Below, one piece after another: positions 53,262 through 60,242 of a stretch of 64,000 nucleotides of DNA; position 1 is the stretch's first letter, and each line of letters opens with the position of its first letter. Origin of the DNA: Gp1-AA145 sp963757135 (GTDB taxonomy: Bacteria; Acidobacteriota; Terriglobia; Terriglobales; Acidobacteriaceae); NCBI GenBank assembly GCA_963757135.1, contig CAVWQE010000004.1, positions 372,001 to 436,000 on the forward strand, given 5' to 3'. A program made the translations under genes and the position numbers. The notes under the pieces were generated by a model. It was not told where the DNA came from. It worked only from the letters and a program-made list of their open reading frames with translations, and did not search any database.

Positions 53262-54062
53262 TCAGCGCGACCAGGTGATCCCGCGTCCGAGCACAAAGAT
53301 GAACAGCAGAGCGGCGAGCGCTGCGCTAGCGATCAGCGCAGTATTTCGTCGAATCGGCTCCGCTTGCTCTTGAGCAGCATTCGACCGGCGCATCATGCTG
53401 GGCAAGGAAAGCAGGCCGGCGTTCGCACCCAATGTGGAAGGTAGCGCCGAAGCTATGACGTAGAACAGTCCCGCTGGATTCACCAGACCGCCAAGACCTG
53501 CCAGAATTCCGTCGGTGAAGTATGGGGTCCAGCAAAGGGTGCGGATCCGGCGCGGATTGGTTTCGAGTCCACGAAAGTACCGGAGTTCGGTACGGACCAG
53601 CAACATAGAGGCGTAATACGAGATCACACCCACGATAATCAGCAAAGCCCGCCACAGCCAATGAGGATGAGTTCCGCTGATCACTGCGGCCCAGTCGCCG
53701 AAGTCGAATGCACCCGAAAACATGAAATAGCCGGTGCCAGTGAAAAGATTGCCAGCCATGGCAAGGAGCAGAAAGTAACGCATCGCGGGCGGATAGTGCG
53801 TTCGCAGCAGGATCCAGAAAACCGCCCCAAAGAAAATATTAACCAAAGTGCCATTGGCGGAAATCCAGCGGGTGTCGATGTCGCTCTGCAGCGCGACTGT
53901 GCTTAGAGTAATGTGGCGGGCGCCGGTGATCCACGCGGTCACTCCATGACCAAGCCCTTCGTGCAGAACGTCCTGCAGGATGCAAGCGAATACCGACAGA
54001 GCAATCAGCGTCAGCCTGTCATCCTGGGCTTCTACTCTATCCGGCACTGTGAGTTTCCCCAT
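53262..54062 (-). CDS. polytopic membrane protein with HE-x3-H motif
   Basis: 266 residues, about six membrane helices. The first helix carries LHEGLGHGVTAWITG, a His-Glu-x3-His cluster like those of some M50-related or zinc-binding membrane proteins, but with one residue more than HExxH. No second metal-binding motif (N-x2-P-x2-x-L-D) is evident. Function unknown; a peptidase role is not assured. Convergent with the sigma/TonB pair and divergent from none. Confidence 0.65.
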   Translation of the reverse strand: MGKLTVPDRVEAQDDRLTLIALSVFACILQDVLHEGLGHGVTAWITGARHITLSTVALQSDIDTRWISANGTLVNIFFGAVFWILLRTHYPPAMRYFLLLAMAGNLFTGTGYFMFSGAFDFGDWAAVISGTHPHWLWRALLIIVGVISYYASMLLVRTELRYFRGLETNPRRIRTLCWTPYFTDGILAGLGGLVNPAGLFYVIASALPSTLGANAGLLSLPSMMRRSNAAQEQAEPIRRNTALIASAALAALLFIFVLGRGITWSR

Positions 54063-54072
54063 GCCGGCAAGT

Positions 54073-54837
54073 CTAGCGGAAACTTGCGCTTCTGAATGTC
54101 TGCCGAAAATCGGCGCCTTCCATCTTCACGATGCGGCACATCTCGTGCAGTCTCGATCGCATGCGCTCGCCGATGCGGTCGCCAAGGGTCTCGCCGCGCG
54201 CGGAACGCTGGGCGCGGGCAAAGTCTGATGTTCCGTTGCCGTCGCGGGCGGCATCGTCGGGATAGTTGGTAGTGATAATGGTCGTGCGGTTTTCGTTGTA
54301 GCGCGTGTTCAGAATCAAACTGACCGTGTCCCAAACCCACTCCGTCGGCTTAACGGCGCCAAGTTCGTCGAGCGCCAGGACTTCAGTTTCGAACACCGGA
54401 CGCAAGACTTCCAGCTCCGTTGCCTTGACCGAATCGTTGTAGGAATTCTGGATTTGCTTGAGCAGTTCGCGATAGTCATAGAAGAGGCATGGGATGCCTT
54501 TGCTGACGACCAGCTCTTTAATTATCCCGACTGCGAGATGGGTCTTTCCGACGCCGATACTGCCGATCAGCAGTAGCCCGGTATTATCCAGCGGATATTC
54601 TTCGACGAACTTGCAGGCCTCCATGCGAGCGCGCATCAGATGAGCGTGTGGGCCTTCGAACTCAAAGTTCGAGAGTTCGCAATGCTCGTAACGTTTAGGA
54701 ATTCGAGAGGAGCTAAGCAGCGCCTCTCCGCGCAGTTTCTGCCGGCAATCGCAACGCACCACGCGGCGGTCGGAGCCGGCAGACTTCCATCCACTACCAC
54801 CACAAACGGGACAAACCTCAGCGGCGACTCTCATCAT
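54073..54837 (-). CDS. DnaC/IstB-like AAA+ ATPase (probable replicative helicase loader)
   Basis: 254 residues. N-terminal zinc-like cluster CPVCGGSGW and RCDC, then Walker A GSIGVGKTHLAVG, Walker B VLALDELGA and sensor TTNYP. This matches DnaC-type helicase loaders; IstB proteins of insertion sequences share the ATPase core but there is no istA here. Adjacent upstream to the membrane protein on the same strand (10 bases). Confidence 0.87.
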   Translation of the reverse strand: MMRVAAEVCPVCGGSGWKSAGSDRRVVRCDCRQKLRGEALLSSSRIPKRYEHCELSNFEFEGPHAHLMRARMEACKFVEEYPLDNTGLLLIGSIGVGKTHLAVGIIKELVVSKGIPCLFYDYRELLKQIQNSYNDSVKATELEVLRPVFETEVLALDELGAVKPTEWVWDTVSLILNTRYNENRTTIITTNYPDDAARDGNGTSDFARAQRSARGETLGDRIGERMRSRLHEMCRIVKMEGADFRQTFRSASFR

Positions 54838-54956
54838 TGACTCTCATTTCACTTTGCACTGTGACGCCGCATTGCGCAAGTGGCCCGGACGGAAGCTCTG
54901 TGCACATCTTGTGCAGGAGCGGACATGACTGTGGAGAAGTGAGGAAAAAAGCTTTT

Positions 54957-55198
54957 TCACCACGGAGGCACGGAGACACAGAGAAAGGCCTGACTTCTTC
55001 TCCACAGACTCACACAGATGAACGCGGACCAACGACGACTTACTCACATTTGGTGCCTACGGCACAGCAGAGGTGAAAAAGATAGGGACGCACGCTCTCG
55101 AGGCGAAAGATCTTACTGACTTATATTCGGGTGAATCAGTGCAAATCCGCGAGAAAAAAGGAAGTCGGTTTCTCTGTGACTCCGTGCCTCTGTGGTGA
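54957..55198. repeat. large inverted repeat with 30-base arms (28/30 matched)
   Basis: Arm 1 at 54957-54986 (TCACCACGGAGGCACGGAGA...) and arm 2 at 55169-55198 (...TCCGTGCCTCTGTGGTGA) are reverse complements except for two positions. Further inside, CCTGACTTC near 54989 pairs loosely with GAAGTCGG ending 55168. The loop is about 180 bases and has no gene. It fills most of the 580-base gap between the DnaC-like gene and the HU gene. Confidence 0.8.
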
Positions 55199-55415
55199 GA
55201 ATGCCTTGCTTTCCGCCAGCATCAACCCATCCGCTGCCAACGGTTGCCGAAGTCGGCATCTGGCGCGGATTTTCACAGTTGACATTCCGCAAACGCGAGA
55301 GCTAAATAGCTTTCGGCGAGTTTCCCAGCTCAACGCAAGTGAATTGGAAGGCGCGGCATGCCGCGCCTGTTGGGCGCTTCGCTGAGAAACAAGGAAATCT
55401 CCCCCAGGAGCTACG

Positions 55416-55697
55416 ATGAACAAAGCAGATTTAATCGGCCGTATTGCTGCGGGCTGCGGTATCAGTAAGACCCAGGCCGCGGGCGCAATCGACACAACCG
55501 TTGACAGCATTACAGGGGCGTTGAAAAAAGGTGACCGCGTTGCACTGATCGGGTTCGGAACATTTTCGATTTCGCAGCGGAAGGCACGCAACGGGCGCAA
55601 CCCGCAAACCGGGGCCACAATCAAAATTGCAGCTCGCCGTGTAGCCAAATTTACGGCCGGCGCGGACTTGAAAAAGGCAGTCAATCGCGGCAAGTAG
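55416..55697 (+). CDS. hup: HU-family histone-like DNA-binding protein
   Basis: 93 residues; ATG 55416 has AGGAG upstream. MNKADLIGRIAAGCGISKTQAAGAIDT, GDRVALIGFGTFSISQRKARNGRNPQTG with the Pro that intercalates DNA, and the basic end KFTAGADLKKAVN. It bends and compacts DNA. Followed by a clear terminator. Confidence 0.96.
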   Translation: MNKADLIGRIAAGCGISKTQAAGAIDTTVDSITGALKKGDRVALIGFGTFSISQRKARNGRNPQTGATIKIAARRVAKFTAGADLKKAVNRGK

Positions 55698-55717
55698 CTT
55701 TGGTTTTGGAAATGAAG

Positions 55718-55751
55718 AACGGCAGGGGGTCGGCCCTGCCGTTTTATTTTT
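55718..55751 (+). terminator. rho-independent terminator of the HU gene
   Basis: AACGGCAGGG, loop GGTCGG, CCCTGCCGTT, then TTATTTTT. Confidence 0.9.
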
Positions 55752-55758
55752 GCAAGCA

Positions 55759-55785
55759 GTCAGCAAGTCGAGCCGTCAGCAAGTC
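55759..55785. repeat. direct repeat GTCAGCAAGTC
   Basis: GTCAGCAAGTC at 55759-55769 and 55775-55785. AGCCGACAGCCGAC near 55833 may be a loose partner. Confidence 0.45.
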
Positions 55786-55925
55786 AAACCCTGCACGCAA
55801 AGGTTGCCCGTTCTGGAAGCCCGAGAGAATCCGCAGCCGACAGCCGACGCCTAACGCCGGTGTTTGCTGAATCCTTCAGCTATCCTTTAGAATCAAATGG
55901 CTCGCAAGAGAGATTTGGAGAACCC

Positions 55926-56153
55926 ATGAAGGCAGCTATTCATCCTGCATACAACGAGATACGCGTGCTCTGCGCATGCGGCAACTCATTTAGCACCCGC
56001 TCGACCCATAAGGGCGACATCCACGTTGAAATCTGCTCCAACTGCCACCCCTTCTTTACCGGCAAACAAAAGCTGATGGATACGGCTGGACGAGTGGAGC
56101 GGTTCCGCCGCAAGTACGCCAAGGTGGGTGCAACAACCCCCGAGAAGAAGTAG
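55926..56153 (+). CDS. rpmE: 50S ribosomal protein L31 (zinc-binding form)
   Basis: 75 residues from ATG 55926 (GGAGA upstream). MKAAIHPAYNEIRVLCACGNSF, with C16/C18 and C37/C40 (ICSNCHPFFTG) as the zinc ligands of the C+ type. A single L31 gene, followed by a terminator. Confidence 0.97.
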   Translation: MKAAIHPAYNEIRVLCACGNSFSTRSTHKGDIHVEICSNCHPFFTGKQKLMDTAGRVERFRRKYAKVGATTPEKK

Positions 56154-56171
56154 AGTCCTGAGGAATTCAGG

Positions 56172-56195
56172 GTCCCCGCTTCGGCGGGGACTTTT
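56172..56195 (+). terminator. rho-independent terminator of rpmE
   Basis: GTCCCCGC-TTCG-GCGGGGAC followed by TTTTCG. Confidence 0.9.
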
Positions 56196-56223
56196 CGTTT
56201 TGCGATGATTCAGATTCAGCCGC

Positions 56224-56817
56224 CTACTTTGTGATCAGGCCTAGGGCGCCGCGGAACAAGGCGTCGAACGATTCCGCGTCACTGCTCTTGGCAGTTTGCG
56301 CCAGCGCCTTTTCGGCGGCGGGGCGCTGAAACCCCAGGTTCATCAGCGCCGAGAGCACGTCTTCCTGAGTAGCGCTCAACGATGGAATCGCTTGCACCTG
56401 TTCGGTGCCGTCCACGGGCACAAGCTTGTCGCGCAACTCCAGCACCATACGTTCTGCAGTCTTGCGGCCAACACCGGGTATCTTCGTCAGCCGGGCAAGG
56501 TCGTTGCTGCGAATGGCATTGATCATTTCGTCCGCGGGCATGCCGCTCAGAATGGTGACCGCCAGTTTAGGCCCAATACCGCTGACCGTAATGAGCTTCT
56601 CGAAAAGCTGCTTCTCTTCCGGGCGAATAAATCCATAAAGCGCAAGCTGGTCTTCGCGCACGTGAGTATGAATGTGCAGCGCGACTTCACTTCCCAGAGA
56701 TGGCAGTTGCGAAAACGTTGGCACGGAAACCGTGACCTGATAGCCGACGCCCGCAGTCTCAAGGACCACCAGGTTGGGATGGCGAGTGATCAGCTTACCG
56801 CGCAGATGAGCGATCAT
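56224..56817 (-). CDS. ruvA: Holliday junction branch migration protein RuvA
   Basis: 197 residues. MIAHLRGKLI start, helix-hairpin-helix motifs in FEKLITVSGIGPKLAVTIL and LTKIPGVGRKTAERMVLELRDKL, and the RuvB-binding C-terminal domain (QEDVLSALMNLGFQRPAAEKAL). A tetramer that holds four-way junctions for RuvB. Its ATG overlaps the hicA stop by 4 bases (ATGA), so translation is coupled to the toxin-antitoxin module. Confidence 0.97.
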   Translation of the reverse strand: MIAHLRGKLITRHPNLVVLETAGVGYQVTVSVPTFSQLPSLGSEVALHIHTHVREDQLALYGFIRPEEKQLFEKLITVSGIGPKLAVTILSGMPADEMINAIRSNDLARLTKIPGVGRKTAERMVLELRDKLVPVDGTEQVQAIPSLSATQEDVLSALMNLGFQRPAAEKALAQTAKSSDAESFDALFRGALGLITK

Positions 56818-57044
56818 TTGACCTCGAAAAGCGATCGGGGAAGTTGTGACTGCCGTATGATCGAACTCAATGTGCCGATTTTGATTTCCGGATGGTTGGG
56901 AACCGGCACCGTGATTGTGGTTCCCGGAGTACGCCTCTGCATGACGATGTGGCTGCCGCGTTTACGCACTTCTGTGAACCCGTGATCCGACAATATTCGA
57001 CAGACCTCGCGACCCGAGAGGACCGCCAGCTTACCTCTCGACCT
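56814..57044 (-). pseudogene. hicA: HicA-family toxin gene without a canonical start codon
   Basis: The reverse frame reads GKLAVLSGREVCRILSDHGFTEVRKRGSHIVMQRR, then TVPVPNHPEIKIGTLSSIIRQ and SLFEVK, ending at TGA 56814-56816. This is a complete HicA fold with the catalytic His in GSHIV. In frame, a TAG lies at 57045-57047 and no ATG, GTG or TTG occurs before the TTG inside RILS, 16 residues into the domain. Relatives start as M-x-K-L-x-V-LSG. The toxin start seems lost; CTG or a re-initiation might be used. Confidence 0.75.
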
Positions 57045-57249
57045 CTAGACGCGTAACGAATACTTCAGAATGGCGCCGCTGTTCTACTTCTGAAGGATCC
57101 GCAGTCTCTAGAAACAGCTCGACCGCCTCCTGCAAGTTCGTTCGAGCCTCCTCGATTGTATTGCCCTGACTGGCAACATCCAATTCTGGGCATAGCGCAA
57201 CGTAGCCATCCCCTTCGCGTTCGATGATCGCCGTAAGCACGTGTGTCAT
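57031..57249 (-). CDS. hicB: HicB-family antitoxin
   Basis: 72 residues: MTHVLTAIIEREGDGYVALCPELDVASQGNTIEEARTNLQEAVELFLE, the HicB partial RNase-H fold, with no visible DNA-binding tail. It begins 17 bases after the ruvB stop and overlaps the hicA frame, so it is part of the ruv transcript. It would neutralise HicA. Confidence 0.88.
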   Translation of the reverse strand: MTHVLTAIIEREGDGYVALCPELDVASQGNTIEEARTNLQEAVELFLETADPSEVEQRRHSEVFVTRLEVER

Positions 57250-57266
57250 ATTATTATGACCTGATT

Positions 57267-58319
57267 CTAGAACAACGAACTCTGCCTGCGGTTCGGCGTA
57301 ATGCCAAAATGTTCGTAGGCAAGCTGCGTAGCCACGCGGCCTCTCGGAGTACGATTGAGAAAGCCGATCTGGATTAAGAACGGCTCGTAGATTTCTTCGA
57401 TGGCGTCCGGTTCTTCCGCCAGCGCTGCCGCCAGCGTGTTCACGCCCACCGGGCCACCCTGATATTTTTCTATGATCGCAAGCAGCAGCTTACGGTCCAC
57501 TTCGTCAAAGCCGTAGCGATCAACTTCGAGCATCTGTAATGCCGCTTGCGCCGTGGGCAGGTCGATCTTTCCCGCGCTGCGCACCTGCGCATAGTCGCGC
57601 ACCCGCCGCAGCAGGCGATTGGCAATTCGCGGGGTTCCCCGCGAGCGGCTGGCTATTTCCATTGAGCCTTCGCGATTGATCTCGACACCCAATATTTCCG
57701 CCGATCGCTCCACGATGATCCGCAGATCTTCATGCGTGTAAAACTCCAGCCGCAAGACGATTCCAAAGCGCGAGCGCAGCGGCGACGAAAGCAGACCGGC
57801 GCGAGTGGTCGCCCCGACAAAAGTAAACGGCTTGACGTCGATGGTATGGGTGCGTGCCGCCGGGCCCTGGCCAATCATGATGTCGAGTTTGTAGTCTTCC
57901 AGCGCGGAATAGAGCAACTCTTCCATCGTAGGTTGGAGGCGATGTACTTCGTCGATGAAGAAAACCTGTTTATCGCGCAGGTTGGTCAGGATGGCGGTCA
58001 GTTCACCCTTGATCTGAAGGGTAGGGCCGGATGTCTGCTGAAATGCCACGCCGAGTTCATTGGCGATGATGGTTGCAAGGGTAGTTTTACCCAGACCCGG
58101 AGGACCGTAGAGCAGAACGTGGTCGAGGGCTTCGCCGCGTGAGCGGGCTGCCTCGATTGCAACCGCCAGATTTTCCTTCACTTTAGGCTGGCCGATGAAT
58201 TCCACCAGCCGTTGCGGCCGGAGCTTCAGCTCAAAAGACGAATCGTCCTCAACCGGAGCGGCTGAAACCACGCGCTCGCGGTCGTCGGGCAATCTCGGAA
58301 TGTTCCTGACGGAGGCCAC
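57267..58319 (-). CDS. ruvB: Holliday junction branch migration ATPase RuvB
   Basis: 350 residues. Walker A GPPGLGKTTLATIIANELG, Walker B FIDEVHRLQPTMEELLYSALED, sensor 1 VGATTRAGLLSSPLRSRFG, arginine finger RGTPRIANRLLRRVRD and winged-helix C-terminal domain (GPVGVNTLAAALAEEPDAIEE). Hexameric motor that drives branch migration with RuvA. It is the first gene of the unit ruvB-hicB-hicA-ruvA. Confidence 0.97.
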   Translation of the reverse strand: MASVRNIPRLPDDRERVVSAAPVEDDSSFELKLRPQRLVEFIGQPKVKENLAVAIEAARSRGEALDHVLLYGPPGLGKTTLATIIANELGVAFQQTSGPTLQIKGELTAILTNLRDKQVFFIDEVHRLQPTMEELLYSALEDYKLDIMIGQGPAARTHTIDVKPFTFVGATTRAGLLSSPLRSRFGIVLRLEFYTHEDLRIIVERSAEILGVEINREGSMEIASRSRGTPRIANRLLRRVRDYAQVRSAGKIDLPTAQAALQMLEVDRYGFDEVDRKLLLAIIEKYQGGPVGVNTLAAALAEEPDAIEEIYEPFLIQIGFLNRTPRGRVATQLAYEHFGITPNRRQSSLF

Positions 58320-58393
58320 TGCCGGGATGTTAGCACGAACCCTCAGCCTCCAGACTTAACGGTAAAGTCACTCTTATCTCCAAGCGACGGGCT

Positions 58394-58513
58394 GGGCTGG
58401 CCAGCCCCGTATGGGCGCGAAAAATACGTTCGGCCGTCCCTACGGGACTTCACTCGCTTCTCAAGCAACCCAGCGCTGAAGCGCTGGGCTAAGTTCGGCC
58501 GCCCCTGCGGGGC
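58394..58513. repeat. cluster of extragenic hairpins
   Basis: Four perfect hairpins in 120 bases: GGGCTGG/CCAGCCC (58394-58407), GTCCC-TAC-GGGAC (58436-58448), CCCAGCGCT-GA-AGCGCTGGG (58469-58488) and GCCCC-TGC-GGGGC (58501-58513). The phrases around them (CTAAGTTCGGCC, GGGGCTAA) resemble those in the cluster at 59298-59425. Located upstream of ruvB. Confidence 0.65.
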
Positions 58514-58717
58514 TAATGGTAAAGCTGGCAAGCCTTCGCAAACTGATTAGGCCCTTTCCAGCCGCAAGACAATCGAACGGCAAGGGTGGAGGCGGCGTCC
58601 TCGCCCGGGCTGCAAAATAAATGAACTTTCCTCGAACCGGCTGCGTAACTTCTGCCAGGACGCCAGAAGGCGTCGCGCGTGAATCGGATGGTAATGCCGT
58701 CCGTTGAAAGGAACATC

Positions 58718-59290
58718 ATGAAATTCCTAAGAAATCGCCTCCCATTGCTGGCAGCATTTGCCGCCCTGGCTGTCTCGGCGACACTCGTATTCGCGGTCAC
58801 CACAACCCGCTACCTGCATGTGCGAGTCAGTAATCCGACGACCAAAGAACTGGTGCGGGTCAACGTGCCGCTGATGCTGGCGGAGAAGATTATTCCGGCC
58901 ATCAATCATGGCCAGTTGCGCGACGGGAAGATTCAGTGCGGCGATTTCACCGCCAATAACGTGAATATCCGGGCGATTCTTGACGCGTTGAAAACCGCGC
59001 CCGAAGGCGAATTTGTCACGGTGCAGGAGGTCGGCAACGACGTTCACGTCGCCAAAGAGCACGGGCAGATGGTCGTCCACGTTGTGGATAAGAAAGATGG
59101 ACAGAATGTGGATGTAACCGTTCCCTGGGAAGTCGCGCAGGCGCTGATTTCCGACACCACAGAAAACCAACTCAACGTTGAAGCCGCGATCAAAGCCCTG
59201 GAAAACATCGGCGACACCACCCTGGTGCGAGTTACAAGCAAGGACGAGAACGTGCGCGTATGGGTAGATTCGAAGAACACAGACGAATAA
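58718..59290 (+). CDS. exported conserved protein, paralogue of the next gene
   Basis: 190 residues from ATG 58718 (AAAGGAA upstream). Signal/anchor LPLLAAFAALAVSATLVFAV, then YLHVRVSNPTTKELVRVNVPLMLAEKIIPAIN, ILDALKTAPEGEFVTVQEVG, DVHVAKEHGQMVVHVVD and DVTVPWEVAQALIS. These blocks recur in order in the gene at 59440, so the two are tandem paralogues. The last part (ATTLVRVTSKDENVRVWVDS-like) repeats the strand pattern. I do not recognise the family's function. Ends 150 bases before its paralogue, with hairpins between. Confidence 0.75.
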   Translation: MKFLRNRLPLLAAFAALAVSATLVFAVTTTRYLHVRVSNPTTKELVRVNVPLMLAEKIIPAINHGQLRDGKIQCGDFTANNVNIRAILDALKTAPEGEFVTVQEVGNDVHVAKEHGQMVVHVVDKKDGQNVDVTVPWEVAQALISDTTENQLNVEAAIKALENIGDTTLVRVTSKDENVRVWVDSKNTDE

Positions 59291-59297
59291 ACATTTC

Positions 59298-59425
59298 GTC
59301 GAGCTTCGCTCGACCGGACGGGCGAGAGCGCCCGTCCCCATGCGGCCAGTAACGAACGGCCAGTAACGGGAGGGCACGGCTTCAGCCGTGCTGCCCATGG
59401 GTAGAGAAATTAGGGCTTTAGCCCC
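59298..59425. repeat. cluster of extragenic hairpins between paralogues
   Basis: GTCGAGC-TTC-GCTCGAC (59298-59314), GGACGGGCG-AGAG-CGCCCGTCC (near 59316-59337), GGCACGGC-TTCA-GCCGTGC (59373-59391) and GGGC-TTTA-GCCC (near 59413-59424). The last lies just before the ribosome-binding site of the 59440 gene. Confidence 0.65.
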
Positions 59426-59439
59426 GAAGGAGACTTCCG

Positions 59440-59877
59440 ATGATTTTCTTAGCGAAACTCGGAGTTGGCGTAATGAGTACAGCCCTGGTCGGCGGCGCCG
59501 CACTTTGCAGCGAAGGATTCATCCACGTCAAAGTTCACGAGAAACAGCCGGGCGGCACGCATCTGAACCTGATCGTCCCCGCAGCGTTGGTGCCGGCTAC
59601 GCTGAGCTTTGTCCCTAAGCAGCATCTCGCCCAGGCGTCGCACGATTTGCGCGAGTATCTGCCGATCATTGACGCTGCCGTGCCCGCGCTCGAAGACTGT
59701 CCCGATGGCGTCCTGGTCGAAGTCAGAGATCCCGGTGAGCACGTGCTGATCACCAAGAGCGGCGGGTCGGTGGTCGTTGATGTCAACGATGCCGGAGACG
59801 AGGTACATGTCTCGGTGCCGCTGCGCGCCGCGCAAAGTTCGATTCATGAGATCGCGGAAGCGAACGAGGCGGAATAA
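59440..59877 (+). CDS. conserved protein, paralogue of the preceding gene
   Basis: 145 residues; AAGGAGA lies upstream of ATG 59440. MIFLAKLGVGVMSTALVGGAALCSEGFIHVKVHEK gives a hydrophobic start, then HLNLIVPAALVPATLSF, LPIIDAAVPALEDCPDGVLVEVRDPGEHVLI, GGSVVVDVND and EVHVSVPLRAAQSSI. These match, block by block, VRVNVPLMLAEKII, LDALKTAPEGEFVTVQEVGNDVHV, GQMVVHVVD and DVTVPWEVAQALI of the upstream protein. Function unknown. Location, anchored or periplasmic, is inferred. Confidence 0.75.
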   Translation: MIFLAKLGVGVMSTALVGGAALCSEGFIHVKVHEKQPGGTHLNLIVPAALVPATLSFVPKQHLAQASHDLREYLPIIDAAVPALEDCPDGVLVEVRDPGEHVLITKSGGSVVVDVNDAGDEVHVSVPLRAAQSSIHEIAEANEAE

Positions 59878-59920
59878 ATCTTCTTTTGTGACACGCCGAT
59901 CTGCATGTAAAGGCATTTGA

Positions 59921-60061
59921 ATGACTACGCCAAACCCCAGCTCTGATAGTCTGGCCGCCGAACTGGATGAATTGTTACGCCGCGTTGACGCTTTGCCGAC
60001 CCTGGATACTCGCTCGGCGGATGAAATTGTCGGCTACGACGACCATGGGACACCGACGTAA
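59921..60061 (+). CDS. very short orphan antitoxin-like protein (46 aa)
   Basis: ATG 59921: MTTPNPSSDSLAAELDELLRR then VDALPTLDTRSADEIVGYDDHGTPT. The end 'R-x-x-D-E-I-x-G-Y-D-x-x-G-x-P' is what VapB/PSK-type antitoxins commonly carry at their C-terminus. No DNA-binding N-terminus fits in 46 residues and no toxin gene follows. Either a relic or a minimal antitoxin. Confidence 0.5.
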   Translation: MTTPNPSSDSLAAELDELLRRVDALPTLDTRSADEIVGYDDHGTPT

Positions 60062-60242
60062 GGTTTGTATCCATTGCCCGTTCCACCTTCTTCCAGCGGC
60101 CTTCCGCACGTAACCCCTAGGGCATTGACAATTCCAGAGTAGAACGCATAATAGGGTGTCCGCGCGTTCAGGGCTAGTCCGGACCCCTTCCCCCTTCCGG
60201 CTTTGCGGTCGCCCGAAGGCCCTGCCTAATAAGGAGAGCGCC

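Noticed and set aside
54073..54837. IstB of an insertion sequence
   Set aside because: No istA, no terminal inverted repeats; the N-terminal Cys cluster and context fit a DnaC-like loader better.
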